From an uncultured Prevotellaceae bacterium (lineage in GTDB: Bacteria > Bacteroidota > Bacteroidia > Bacteroidales > Bacteroidaceae): a stretch of 57,825 nucleotides of DNA. The stretch lies in the NCBI GenBank assembly GCA_900316475.1, contig ONDA01000027.1, positions 1 through 57,825 of the forward strand, written 5' to 3'. Both the position numbers and the translations under genes were made by a program. The notes below the pieces were generated by a model. That model saw nothing but the letters and a program-made list of their open reading frames with translations, made no database searches and was not told the origin of the DNA. Every line of letters begins with the position of its first letter. Within the stretch, counting starts at the first letter, position 1. This document shows positions 33,261-41,127 of the stretch, piece by piece.

Positions 33261-36136
33261 TTTACAAAAATTTTAGTTATTAATAATACTATTACTATCA
33301 TACTCATGAGCAGCATCACGGCCAGGTTAAACCACAGGGTCTTCACCTTCCACGGGCCTATTATCTTCATGCTGCTGTAGAACGGGGCACGGCCGATGTG
33401 GCTCGAAGGCGTCAGGAACACCAGTCCGGCACGCGGCACGATGTGGTTGTCGACGACGTCGAGCATACGTCCTTGGTCGGCACCTGCTACGAACTCCTCT
33501 AACTTCAGGTTATAGTTGTCGCGTTTCAGCTGTAGCATCCCGTCCTTGCCGTTTTCGCGGATGAAGCGGCTCATCAGGCGGTCGCCCCGCAGTGTCGCCT
33601 CATTACCGCGCTTGTTCAGCACGTGCCCGGCATCCTTCAGATACTCGTGCAGCGAGGCGTAGTCGTAGTTGCCGCTGTAGGGCTTGATGCCGCAGAATGC
33701 TGTCAGCACGGGCAGGTTCTCCTTGATGGTCAGCAGGTGGCCGGGCTTCACCTCGCGCCCGCGTTTCTGCTCGTCCTTCATCGTCTCGAGCTGCGACTCC
33801 AGCTCGTAGCGTACGCCCATATTATAATATTGGTTCTCGTACTTCTCACGGTCGATGTCGAAGAACGGCTTCTCATAGAGGTTTTCCGTGAACGACGTGA
33901 CGGCCAGTGCCTCGTAGGCCCATCGTGAGGGTATGAGGTCGCCTATTACCGGCACGTTGCCTGTGGTGCTCTTCGGCGTCAGGTCCGAGAAGCTGACCAC
34001 CAGTCCGCAGAGCAGTATCTGCGGTATGAGGAGTATCGGTATGCTGATGTAGATGGCCACCACCGAACTGAGGCACTGTGACAGCAGCAGCCCCGTCAGG
34101 CCGGCCAGGAAGGCGGTGACGAAGAGTATGAGCCACCACACGCCCAAGAGTCCTTGCAGCCCCATGATGGTGTTGCCCACTATAATGAATAGGAACGTCT
34201 GCAGCAGTGCGACGCCTGCCATAAACAGGATTTTCGACCATATATAGCTGCCATACGACAGGTGGAGGAATTTTTCGCGCTTCAGCAGTGCCCGGTCGCG
34301 GATAATCTCCTCTGCCGAACCGCTCATGCCGATGAATGTGGCCACGATGACCGACATGAAGAAGTAGCTCACCAGGTTCTTGTTGTCCATCACGGTATAG
34401 CCGCTTGGCGGGGCATAGCGCGTCAGGAACGAGCATACCAATGCCAGCAGCGGTGCCTCCAGCAGCGTGATGAGCAGGTATTGCAGGTTGGTAATCTTCG
34501 TGCGGAAGTTGCGGTGCAGGAAGATGGCCAGCTGCTTCAGCGGTCCCGGCTTACGCTGGTCTGACGGTGGTATGTTGCTGACGGCGGGCTGCTTCATCGG
34601 CTTGCGGTGCTTCAGGTACAGCTCGTGCCACTCCTGTGGTTTCATCTTGCGCTCGTCCGACAGTTCGCCGGTGCTGGTGAGTGCTTTCTCGTCGATGATG
34701 TTCAGCACCACCTCCGGGTTCACGTTGCCACACATGGGGCAGGCGCTGGTCTGGGCGTCGGCATAGCAGGCCGCCTCCTTGAAGTAGGTGATGGCGTCGA
34801 TGGGGTTGCCGTCGAAGACGGGGTAGCCGCCCTTGTCGAGCAGCCACAGGCGGTCGAACAGCTTATAGACGTCGCTCGACGGCTGGTGAATGTTGACAAT
34901 GATGAGCTTTCCCTTGAAGGTCTGTTCCTTCAGCAGGTTGATGACCTTCTCGGTGTCCGACGACGAGAGTCCCGACGTCGGCTCGTCGAGGAAGAGCACC
35001 GCCGGTTCGCGTATCAGCTCCAGGGCGATGTTCAGGCGCTTGCGCTGTCCGCCGCTGATAAACTTGTTGATGGCCGAACCCACCTTCAGGTCCTTGGCGG
35101 CCTCCAGTCCCAAGTCCTTCAGGATTTTCATGACGCGGCGGTCCAGCTCGTCGCCGGCCATACCCTCGAAACACAGCTTGGCCGTGAACCACAGGTTCTG
35201 GTAGACCGTCAGTTCCTCTATCAGCAGGTCGTCCTGCGGCACGAAGCCTATGAGCGACTTTGCCGCCGGTTCCGAGATGTCGTGGCCGTTGATGGTGAGC
35301 GTGCCCTCCTGCGGCTTCATACTGCCGTTCAGGAGCGAGAGCAGCGTCGTCTTGCCCGTGCCGGAGCCGCCCATGACGGCCAGCAGTTCGCCGTTGCGGA
35401 GCGTGAAGCTCAGGTTGTGTATGCCGTTGTCGCTGCCGGGGAATCGGAAGTTGATGTCGCGTCCGCAGTACTCTACCGGGTGTACCTTCTCCACCTTTCC
35501 GCCCATCCTTTGCTGGTAGGCTTCGATGATGGTGGAGTAGTAGACGGGCCGGCCGTTGCGGCTCTTCAGCACACTGCTTTGCAGCATCACCTGATAGGCT
35601 CCCGGCAATACTGGCACGTCGTTCAGCAGCAGACTGTCTGGGCCGGTATAGGTGAATATCAGCACGCCTGTCGACGGCTCCAGAAGCGTCTTTACCTGTC
35701 CGTCGCTGCCCTCTAATGGGAGAATCATCACGTGCTCCGTCTCACGGCCACTCACGTAGTCCTTATAATCCGCGAACACGCTGTCGGGGATGTGGAACTG
35801 CTCGGCCATCGCCTGGAACATCGCCGGCGTACCCTCTTTGAATCCGCAGAACTCCATCAGACGGAGTAATAATAGCGACTCCTCGCGCGCCGAACTGTTG
35901 CCGTGCAGATTGGCGCAGATGGTCTTCACCGTCTCCGTCATGTCCATATTGTCTGTCAGCTCATACGCACTGCGCATGTCGCTGTACAGGTCCAGGTAGG
36001 CGTCGACGTTGCGGATGCCGAAATGATGGCGCAAATAGTTGCTCAGCATGGTTTTTGCCCATGCCTCGTCTACTTGCTCTTCCTTGCCAAACAAGGCAAA
36101 CAAGCTAAGAAAACTGGATAAAATGATATCGTTCAT
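33257..36136 (-). CDS. ABCG-type ABC transporter, ATP-binding and permease fused
   Basis: The 959-residue protein has an N-terminal helical domain of about 130 residues that resembles TerB-like folds, then an ABC ATPase. Motifs: Walker A GGSGTGKTT near residue 257, Q-loop FVPQDDLL, signature SGGQRKRLNIAL, Walker B AVLFLDEPTSGLSSSD, and the H-loop His in NIHQPSS. A Cys pair ACPMCG follows. The C-terminal half has an ABC-2 type membrane domain with about six helices. The order NBD-TMD is that of ABCG exporters. Substrate is unknown. The next gene encodes a lipoprotein and overlaps its stop. Confidence 0.85.
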   Translation of the reverse strand: MNDIILSSFLSLFALFGKEEQVDEAWAKTMLSNYLRHHFGIRNVDAYLDLYSDMRSAYELTDNMDMTETVKTICANLHGNSSAREESLLLLRLMEFCGFKEGTPAMFQAMAEQFHIPDSVFADYKDYVSGRETEHVMILPLEGSDGQVKTLLEPSTGVLIFTYTGPDSLLLNDVPVLPGAYQVMLQSSVLKSRNGRPVYYSTIIEAYQQRMGGKVEKVHPVEYCGRDINFRFPGSDNGIHNLSFTLRNGELLAVMGGSGTGKTTLLSLLNGSMKPQEGTLTINGHDISEPAAKSLIGFVPQDDLLIEELTVYQNLWFTAKLCFEGMAGDELDRRVMKILKDLGLEAAKDLKVGSAINKFISGGQRKRLNIALELIREPAVLFLDEPTSGLSSSDTEKVINLLKEQTFKGKLIIVNIHQPSSDVYKLFDRLWLLDKGGYPVFDGNPIDAITYFKEAACYADAQTSACPMCGNVNPEVVLNIIDEKALTSTGELSDERKMKPQEWHELYLKHRKPMKQPAVSNIPPSDQRKPGPLKQLAIFLHRNFRTKITNLQYLLITLLEAPLLALVCSFLTRYAPPSGYTVMDNKNLVSYFFMSVIVATFIGMSGSAEEIIRDRALLKREKFLHLSYGSYIWSKILFMAGVALLQTFLFIIVGNTIMGLQGLLGVWWLILFVTAFLAGLTGLLLSQCLSSVVAIYISIPILLIPQILLCGLVVSFSDLTPKSTTGNVPVIGDLIPSRWAYEALAVTSFTENLYEKPFFDIDREKYENQYYNMGVRYELESQLETMKDEQKRGREVKPGHLLTIKENLPVLTAFCGIKPYSGNYDYASLHEYLKDAGHVLNKRGNEATLRGDRLMSRFIRENGKDGMLQLKRDNYNLKLEEFVAGADQGRMLDVVDNHIVPRAGLVFLTPSSHIGRAPFYSSMKIIGPWKVKTLWFNLAVMLLMSMIVIVLLITKIFVK

Positions 36137-36171
36137 TCGTTTCTTAGCGCGAAATTAACGTTAATTGCCTG

Positions 36172-36179
36172 CAAATATA
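36172..36179 (-). promoter_or_regulatory. -7 box of the ABC transporter gene
   Basis: Minus-strand TATATTTG followed by CAGGC, about 36 bases before the start codon at 36136. Confidence 0.55.
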
Positions 36180-36242
36180 TGAAAAAAATCACGTAGCGGA
36201 CAATTCCGAAAGGTTAAAAAGAATTAAAGACTCGTAATTGGA

Positions 36243-36704
36243 CTATTTGCGCCCGAAATCTGCGGGTACTTCGCCCCACTTTTGGGTCTCCCATTTAATG
36301 ATAGGATTGCGGAAGTCGTGGGTCTGCAGCCACCGTTCTGCCCGTGCAATAATCTGGTAGAGCGGCTCCGTCTGCGGTGTCCGTTCCAATTTTGTCTTAC
36401 ACTGCCGTTTCCTCACCCAAAGCATGGCGTTCACCGAGTCCGAGTAGATGGTTTTCGTGTGCAGTCCCTGTTGCCAGCAGAGTGCCAGGGCGTGGACTAT
36501 GGCGAGGAATTCGCCTATGTTGTTCGTGCCCTTCATCGGACCGAAGTGAAACACGCGGGCACCGGTAGCCAGGTCGATGGCCTGGTACTCCATCGGCCCG
36601 GGGTTGCCCGAGCACGCCGCGTCCACGGCCCAGGCGTCGGCCGTCACCTCCGGTGGCAGCGGCAGCACGGTATCATTTCTGTATGTTGGTGGATTCTGTA
36701 GCAT
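36243..36704 (-). CDS. Ribonuclease HI-family protein
   Basis: The 153-residue product carries the four acidic residues of RNase H: AVDAACSGNPG, NNIGEFLAIVHAL, IYSDSVNAM and a C-terminal ADFGRK. It removes RNA from RNA-DNA hybrids. It lacks the N-terminal hybrid-binding domain of some Bacteroidetes relatives. Confidence 0.88.
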   Translation of the reverse strand: MLQNPPTYRNDTVLPLPPEVTADAWAVDAACSGNPGPMEYQAIDLATGARVFHFGPMKGTNNIGEFLAIVHALALCWQQGLHTKTIYSDSVNAMLWVRKRQCKTKLERTPQTEPLYQIIARAERWLQTHDFRNPIIKWETQKWGEVPADFGRK

Positions 36705-36752
36705 ATTCTGTCCTCTCCGTTATATGCGTTCCAGCCCCGTAAGCTCAGCTCA

Positions 36753-37094
36753 TTAGAGCACTATGCCCAATGCGCGAGCTACGGCGTTCTTGATAAATGC
36801 ATTGATGGTTATGCCGGCCTTTTGGGCTGCCATAGCCGCACTACTATGAATCTCTGGCGTAAGCCGTACGTTAAGCACACCTGAATATGGCTTACGTGGT
36901 TCTACGCCCTTTTCGGCACATAATGCCAGATAGTCGTCTACAGCACCCTCGAAGTCTTCTGTCAATTCCTCAACCGTAGAACCTTCGTAGGTGATACTGT
37001 CCTTAGCCATGCCCTGAACTTTTCCAAACAGGCATTTGTCTTCTTCGCTATACTCCACGCTTCCCGTATAGCCTTTGTACTTCAAATATCCCAT
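36753..37094 (-). CDS. hicB: HicB-family antitoxin
   Basis: The 113-residue protein has the HicB partial RNase H-like fold (MGYLKYKGYTGSVEYSEEDK, GKVQGMAKDSITYEGST, DFEGAVDDYLALC) and a C-terminal ribbon-helix-helix-like NVRLTPEIHSSAAMAAQKAG. It lies 13 bases after the hicA gene. HicB neutralises the HicA toxin and represses the pair. Confidence 0.85.
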   Translation of the reverse strand: MGYLKYKGYTGSVEYSEEDKCLFGKVQGMAKDSITYEGSTVEELTEDFEGAVDDYLALCAEKGVEPRKPYSGVLNVRLTPEIHSSAAMAAQKAGITINAFIKNAVARALGIVL

Positions 37095-37107
37095 ATCTTT
37101 GTACCCT

Positions 37108-37368
37108 TTACTTGATGTAATTGTTCGTTAAAAGAAAATTCAATATGTCACGCATCAGATAACCCTTTATGACATTACTTGGATGGGGCTTATGCATGAT
37201 GTATGAGTTCTTATCCTTGGCATTATAGAACTTGACTCGTGAACCTGAGGTTGAACCTTTGTTGTCAAATTCGAAACCATAGCCTTGAAACAGGCTTACA
37301 ATCTCTTCGAAAGTAAAGTCTCGAGGCTGGGTCTTGAATCGTTTTATGAGTTTGTCTTTCTTGTTCAT
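37108..37368 (-). CDS. hicA: HicA-family mRNA interferase toxin
   Basis: I choose the start at 37368 (MNKKDKLIKRFK) because the -7 box lies just before it. The 86-residue product has the HicA dsRBD-like fold with GSTSGSRVKF and HKPHPSNVIKGYL, whose His is the catalytic residue. Gene order toxin-antitoxin is the usual hicAB order. The -7 box sits so close that the transcript is nearly leaderless. Confidence 0.85.
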   Translation of the reverse strand: MNKKDKLIKRFKTQPRDFTFEEIVSLFQGYGFEFDNKGSTSGSRVKFYNAKDKNSYIMHKPHPSNVIKGYLMRDILNFLLTNNYIK

Positions 37369-37373
37369 CGCCA

Positions 37374-37381
37374 CAAAGGTA
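37374..37381 (-). promoter_or_regulatory. -7 box of hicAB
   Basis: Minus-strand TACCTTTG ends five bases before the hicA start codon. Confidence 0.6.
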
Positions 37382-37491
37382 ACTATTTTTAGTTGCGTTT
37401 GCAAATAATTGGCCAAATATTTTATATTTATGTATAAAATCAGCCGAAAGTACATTGTTTTTGGGAAAAAGTCAAATGCCAGACAAAAAGC

Positions 37492-37518
37492 AAACGGAAG
37501 TCACGCTGACTTCCGTTT
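37492..37518 (-). terminator. Hairpin downstream of argS
   Basis: AAACGGAAGTCA-CGC-TGACTTCCGTTT is a perfect 12-pair stem. On the minus strand it is followed by GCTTTTTGTC. The gap 37369-37782 holds this, the inverted repeat at 37594-37711 and no gene I can support. Confidence 0.65.
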
Positions 37519-37593
37519 CCTATTCTCATTTTTTGGGGAACAAATCAGGGATTGAACTTTCCCACCACTTTTTCTTTTTTACCCCTTATCTTC

Positions 37594-37711
37594 AACCACT
37601 AATTGCACTAATTACACTAATTGAACGAATTATAACTAAGTTGCGAATTTTCGCCGCAAGTGCCGATTGCCTGCGCGTAGCAAATTAGTGTAATTAGTGA
37701 AATTAGTGGTT
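37594..37711. repeat. Long inverted repeat of CACTAATT units
   Basis: The left arm (37594-37623) contains three CACTAATT-type units, and the right arm (37682-37711) carries the complementary ATTAGTG units ending GTGGTT. The arms are about 58 bases apart. It could form a large cruciform or transcript stem after argS. Confidence 0.7.
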
Positions 37712-37782
37712 CTTAAAAGGTTTTAGGGGTGGGAAACTTGAGTCGGGGATACATCATTCCAGCCCCCCCAGTGTCCTCTGAA

Positions 37783-39636
37783 CTACATGCGCTCAGGAAC
37801 CTCGATGCCTAAGAGCGCCATGCCGTTCTTGATAATCTTGGCAACGTTCTTGGCCAGGACGAGGCGGACGGCACGCTTGTCGGCGTCGGGCTCGTTGAGG
37901 ATGGAGTAGTCGTGGTAGAACTGGTTGAAGACCTTCGTCAGTTCGTAGCAGTAGTTGGCAATGCCCGAGGGGCTGTAGTCCTTGCCGGCCTGCTCGACGG
38001 CGGCGCCGAACTCGTTCATCTTCTGAATAAGCTCAATCTCCTTGTCAGAAAGGGAAGCCCCCCCTACGGCCCCCGAGGGGGCTTCTATAGTTTTAAGGGC
38101 AGAGGCAATCGTGTCCCCCTCGGGGGACGAAAGGGGGGCTTTGCGCAGAATCGAGCGGATGCGGGCGTAGGTGTACTGGATGAAGGGACCCGTGTTGCCG
38201 TTGAAGTCGATGGACTCCTCGGGGTTGAAGAGCATGTTTTTACGCGCGTCGACCTTCAGTATGAAATACTTCAGGGCACCCATGCCGACGATGCGGGCTA
38301 TCTCGCGGCGCTCCTCTTCGGTCATGTCGTCGAACTTGCCCAGTTCCATCGACGTCTTGTAGGCGTCTTCTACCATCAGTTCCATCAGGTCGTCGGCATC
38401 GACCACCGTTCCCTCGCGGCTCTTCATCTTGCCGTTGGGCAGCTCCACCATGCCGTATGAGAAGTGTACCAGCTCCTTGCCCCACTTGAAGCCGAGGCGG
38501 TCGAGTAGGATAGAGAGCACCTGGAAGTGGTAGTTCTGCTCGTTGCCCACGACGTAGATCATCTTGTCGATGGGGAAGTCCTGGAAGCGCATCTCGGCGG
38601 TGCCGATGTCCTGCGTCATATAGACAGAGGTGCCGTCGCTGCGCAGCAGCAGTTTCTGGTCGAGACCCTCGTTGGTGAGGTCGGCCCAGACGGAGCCGTC
38701 GTCGTGGCGCTCGAAGAGTCCTTTCTTGAGACCCTCCTCCACCTTGGCCTTACCCTTGAGGTAGGTCTGCGATTCATAGTATATCTTGTCGAACGAGACG
38801 CCCATCTTCTTGTACGTCTCGTCGAAACCGGCATACACCCATGAGTTCATCTTCTCCCAGAGGGCGCGCACCTCGGGGTCGCCCTGTTCCCATTTGACGA
38901 GCATCTCGTGAGCCTCCTTGATGAGCGGTGCCTCGTCCTTGGCCCGCTTGGCAGCCTCGTCGGGAGCCATGCCGGCCTCCACGAGCTGTGCCTGCAGCTG
39001 CGACTGCTCCTCGCGGTAGTGTTTGTCGAAGAGCACATAGTAGTCGCCGATGAGGTGGTCGCCCTTCTTGCCGCTCGACTCCGGTGTCTCGCCGTTGCCC
39101 CATTTCTGCCAGGCCAGCATCGACTTGCAGATGTGGATGCCGCGGTCGTTGACGATGTTCGTCTTCACCACGCGGTTGCCGTTGGCCTCCATGATCTGAG
39201 CCAGCGACCAGCCGAGCAGGTTGTTGCGCACGTGGCCGAGGTGTAGCGGCTTGTTGGTGTTGGGCGACGAGTATTCAATCATCACGAGGGGAGAAGCCTC
39301 TGTTGCCTGTTTCGTGCCGAAGTGGTCGTCCTGGTCGATGGCTTGCAGCAGGCTAAGCCAGGCGCCGTCGCCGATGCTCAGGTTCAGGAAACCTTTCACC
39401 ACGTTGAACTTGTCGATGGCCGTGCAGTTCTGTACGAGATAGTCGCCAATCTCCTGGGCTGTCTGTTCCGGACTCTTCTTGGCGGCCTTCACAAACGGGA
39501 AGACCACGAGCGTCAGGTTACCCTCAAACTCGCTGCGCGTTTTCTGCAGCTGCAACATCTTCTCTGTCGCATCCATGCCGTAGAGCGTCTTCACGGCCTC
39601 GCCGGCAGCCTTGCTTATCAATGCTTCGATATTCAT
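37783..39636 (-). CDS. argS: Arginyl-tRNA synthetase with an in-frame repeat insertion
   Basis: The 617-residue class I enzyme charges tRNA-Arg. Motifs: EYSSPNTNKPLHLGHVRNN (HIGH-type) near residue 122, the KMSKS-like MKSREGTVVD, and the C-terminal anticodon-binding DALR-type domain ending GIEVPERM. Between IRSILRK and LSDKEIEL is a low-complexity stretch of about 30 residues (APLSSPEGDTIA, EAPSGAVGGA) encoded by a palindromic repeat at 38055-38142. The protein is about 20 residues longer than typical ArgS. A -7 box TACCTTTG lies at 39696-39689, divergent from the next gene. Confidence 0.95.
   Translation of the reverse strand: MNIEALISKAAGEAVKTLYGMDATEKMLQLQKTRSEFEGNLTLVVFPFVKAAKKSPEQTAQEIGDYLVQNCTAIDKFNVVKGFLNLSIGDGAWLSLLQAIDQDDHFGTKQATEASPLVMIEYSSPNTNKPLHLGHVRNNLLGWSLAQIMEANGNRVVKTNIVNDRGIHICKSMLAWQKWGNGETPESSGKKGDHLIGDYYVLFDKHYREEQSQLQAQLVEAGMAPDEAAKRAKDEAPLIKEAHEMLVKWEQGDPEVRALWEKMNSWVYAGFDETYKKMGVSFDKIYYESQTYLKGKAKVEEGLKKGLFERHDDGSVWADLTNEGLDQKLLLRSDGTSVYMTQDIGTAEMRFQDFPIDKMIYVVGNEQNYHFQVLSILLDRLGFKWGKELVHFSYGMVELPNGKMKSREGTVVDADDLMELMVEDAYKTSMELGKFDDMTEEERREIARIVGMGALKYFILKVDARKNMLFNPEESIDFNGNTGPFIQYTYARIRSILRKAPLSSPEGDTIASALKTIEAPSGAVGGASLSDKEIELIQKMNEFGAAVEQAGKDYSPSGIANYCYELTKVFNQFYHDYSILNEPDADKRAVRLVLAKNVAKIIKNGMALLGIEVPERM
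38055..38142. repeat. Palindromic repeat inserted in frame in argS
   Basis: The outer arms AAGCCCCCC and GGGGGGCTT enclose two inner hairpins, each built on CCCCC/GGGGG with a two-base centre. The fold would be a three-way junction. The insert keeps the frame and adds low-complexity residues at a domain linker of the synthetase. Confidence 0.75.
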
Positions 39637-39688
39637 CAGTCTATATGCAATTTGACTATTTACGATTTACAATTTGTATTTTCGGCTG

Positions 39689-39725
39689 CAAAGGTACAAA
39701 AAATAAAATAAAAAGCGTAACTTTG
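39689..39725. promoter_or_regulatory. Divergent promoters of argS and the FAH-family gene
   Basis: Minus-strand TACCTTTG at 39696-39689 serves argS. Plus-strand TAACTTTG at 39718-39725 serves the gene at 39760. Confidence 0.6.
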
Positions 39726-39759
39726 CCGCCGAAAATGAGTAAACATGTAATAATAAGGT

Positions 39760-40377
39760 ATGAAGATTTTTGCTATCGGCATGAACTATGCCGCCCACAA
39801 TAAGGAGTTACATGGTATTGTCAAGCGTCCCGACGAGCCAGTCATTTTCACCAAGGCCGACTCGGCACTGCTGACGCGTGGCAAGCCGTTTTTCGTGCCC
39901 GACCATCTGGGGCGTATCGATTACGAGACCGAGGTGGTGGTACGCATCTGCCGTCTGGGTAAGAACATCCCCGAGCGCTTCGCCCACCGCTACTACGATG
40001 CCGCCACCATAGGCATCGACTTCACCGCCCGCGACCTGCAGCGCCGTGCCAGCGAGGCCGGTCAGCCGTGGACCATCAGCAAGGGGTTCGACGGGTCGGC
40101 GGCCATCGGCGAGTGGGTAGAGAAGGAGAAGCTGCCCGACATCCAGCGTCTCAGATTCCACCTCGACATCAACGGGCAGACGGTGCAGGACAGTCAGACC
40201 AGCGACATGCTCTACAGGGTCGACGAGATTATCAGCTACATCTCTCGCTTCTTCACCCTGAAGACGGGCGACCTGCTCTATACGGGCACCCCCGCCGGCG
40301 TGGGGCCTGTCCACATCGGCGACCATCTCGAAGGGTGGCTGGAAGAGCGGAAGGTGTTGGACCTGCATTGCAGATAA
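39760..40377 (+). CDS. Fumarylacetoacetate hydrolase family protein
   Basis: The 205-residue protein has the FAH-fold metal-binding residues in EPVIFTKADSAL, DYETEVVVRI and GIDFTARDLQ, and the C-terminal GDLLYTGTPAGVGPV. Members hydrolyse or decarboxylate small keto acids such as acylpyruvates or oxaloacetate. The true substrate cannot be read from sequence. It is a short, single-domain member. Confidence 0.88.
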   Translation: MKIFAIGMNYAAHNKELHGIVKRPDEPVIFTKADSALLTRGKPFFVPDHLGRIDYETEVVVRICRLGKNIPERFAHRYYDAATIGIDFTARDLQRRASEAGQPWTISKGFDGSAAIGEWVEKEKLPDIQRLRFHLDINGQTVQDSQTSDMLYRVDEIISYISRFFTLKTGDLLYTGTPAGVGPVHIGDHLEGWLEERKVLDLHCR

Positions 40378-40417
40378 GAGGTAAGCTGCACAGCACGGAC
40401 CGGCCTCTCTGTATTAC

Positions 40418-40457
40418 AAGCCTCCCCAAGCCCCTCAGGGGTTTGGGGAGGCTTTTT
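40418..40457 (+). terminator. Terminator-like hairpin after the FAH-family gene
   Basis: AAGCCTCCCCAA pairs with TTGGGGAGGCTT around an inner CCCCT/AGGGG, followed by TTT. Its CCCC-rich style resembles the repeats in argS and after argH. Confidence 0.75.
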
Positions 40458-40461
40458 GCTA

Positions 40462-40856
40462 ACACCTCTTACACCAAGCACTGATTGTCAGACACTTAGC
40501 TAACTTTCTACCCACACCAATGGTCGCACCAATACCCACACCAATGCCCACACCAAGTGTCGCACCAGCCACTCTCAAAATGTTTCACGACAAAGTTGAA
40601 AATTTCGCGGCCTTACAGAAAATTTTCACGGCCTTACAGAAAAATCTCACGGCCTCTCGTAAATGTTTCACGGTCGGCCACCATTCTTGCCCTTTTTCTT
40701 GGCCGCTCGGCGCTTGCGACGCTTTGCTTGCAAAGAATGCGTCTCCTTGCGTCGCCGAGCGCCCTGGTGTCACCTTTGGTGCGACTACAGGTGCGCCTTA
40801 GCTCTCAAAAACGGCTACTGATTTTCAGATAGTTAAGTGCCAGGTGTAAGAGGTGT
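40462..40856. mobile_element. MITE-like element of about 395 bp
   Basis: The ends ACACCTCTTACACC and GGTGTAAGAGGTGT are perfect 14-bp inverted repeats, and a GCACT/AGTGC block follows two bases inside each. The interior has no transposase. It holds short tandem patterns: CACACCAAT-type units near 40510-40560, and repeats of a CGGCCTTACAGAAAA-type unit near 40605-40670. No clear target-site duplication is visible. The rest of the gap to 41127 has no gene I can support. Confidence 0.5.
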
Positions 40857-41086
40857 CACCAACTTCTCTTTTATTCAGCGTACACAGCGGAACCGCCCCT
40901 TCTGGGTTCTCGGCTAAGCAGGAAATTGCAGACGGCAAAGGGCGTAGGTTTTCTAACCTTGATGAAATGAACGCATGGCAGCGTGGAACAATGCGCCACT
41001 CCATAAATTACTTTTTCCATAAGTTTTTGTTTTAAAAGTTAAACGAAAAATCTGTGTAATCCGTGCTGTCTGTGCATAAAAATTTG

Positions 41087-41094
41087 TATCTTTG
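41087..41094 (+). promoter_or_regulatory. -7 box of the prmC-recX-comF unit
   Basis: TATCTTTG followed by CGC, about 34 bases before the ATG at 41128. Confidence 0.6.
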
Positions 41095-41127
41095 CGCTCG
41101 AATTACGAAGAAACACGGCATAACACA

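Noticed and set aside
36733-36775. tRNA-like D-arm pattern (GCTCAGCTCATTAGAGC) near hicB
   Set aside because: No acceptor, anticodon or T arm follows and part of it lies in the hicB 3' end; it is probably a chance hairpin.
40505-40680. Short direct repeats that could suggest a CRISPR array
   Set aside because: Units are short, uneven and lack unique spacers of constant length, and no cas gene is near. They belong to the MITE-like element.
40585-41035. Small ORFs in the MITE-like region and just after it (40585-40773 minus, 40853-41035 plus)
   Set aside because: They follow repeat sequence, have no promoter or recognisable domain, and look like repeat-encoded frames often over-annotated in Prevotella.
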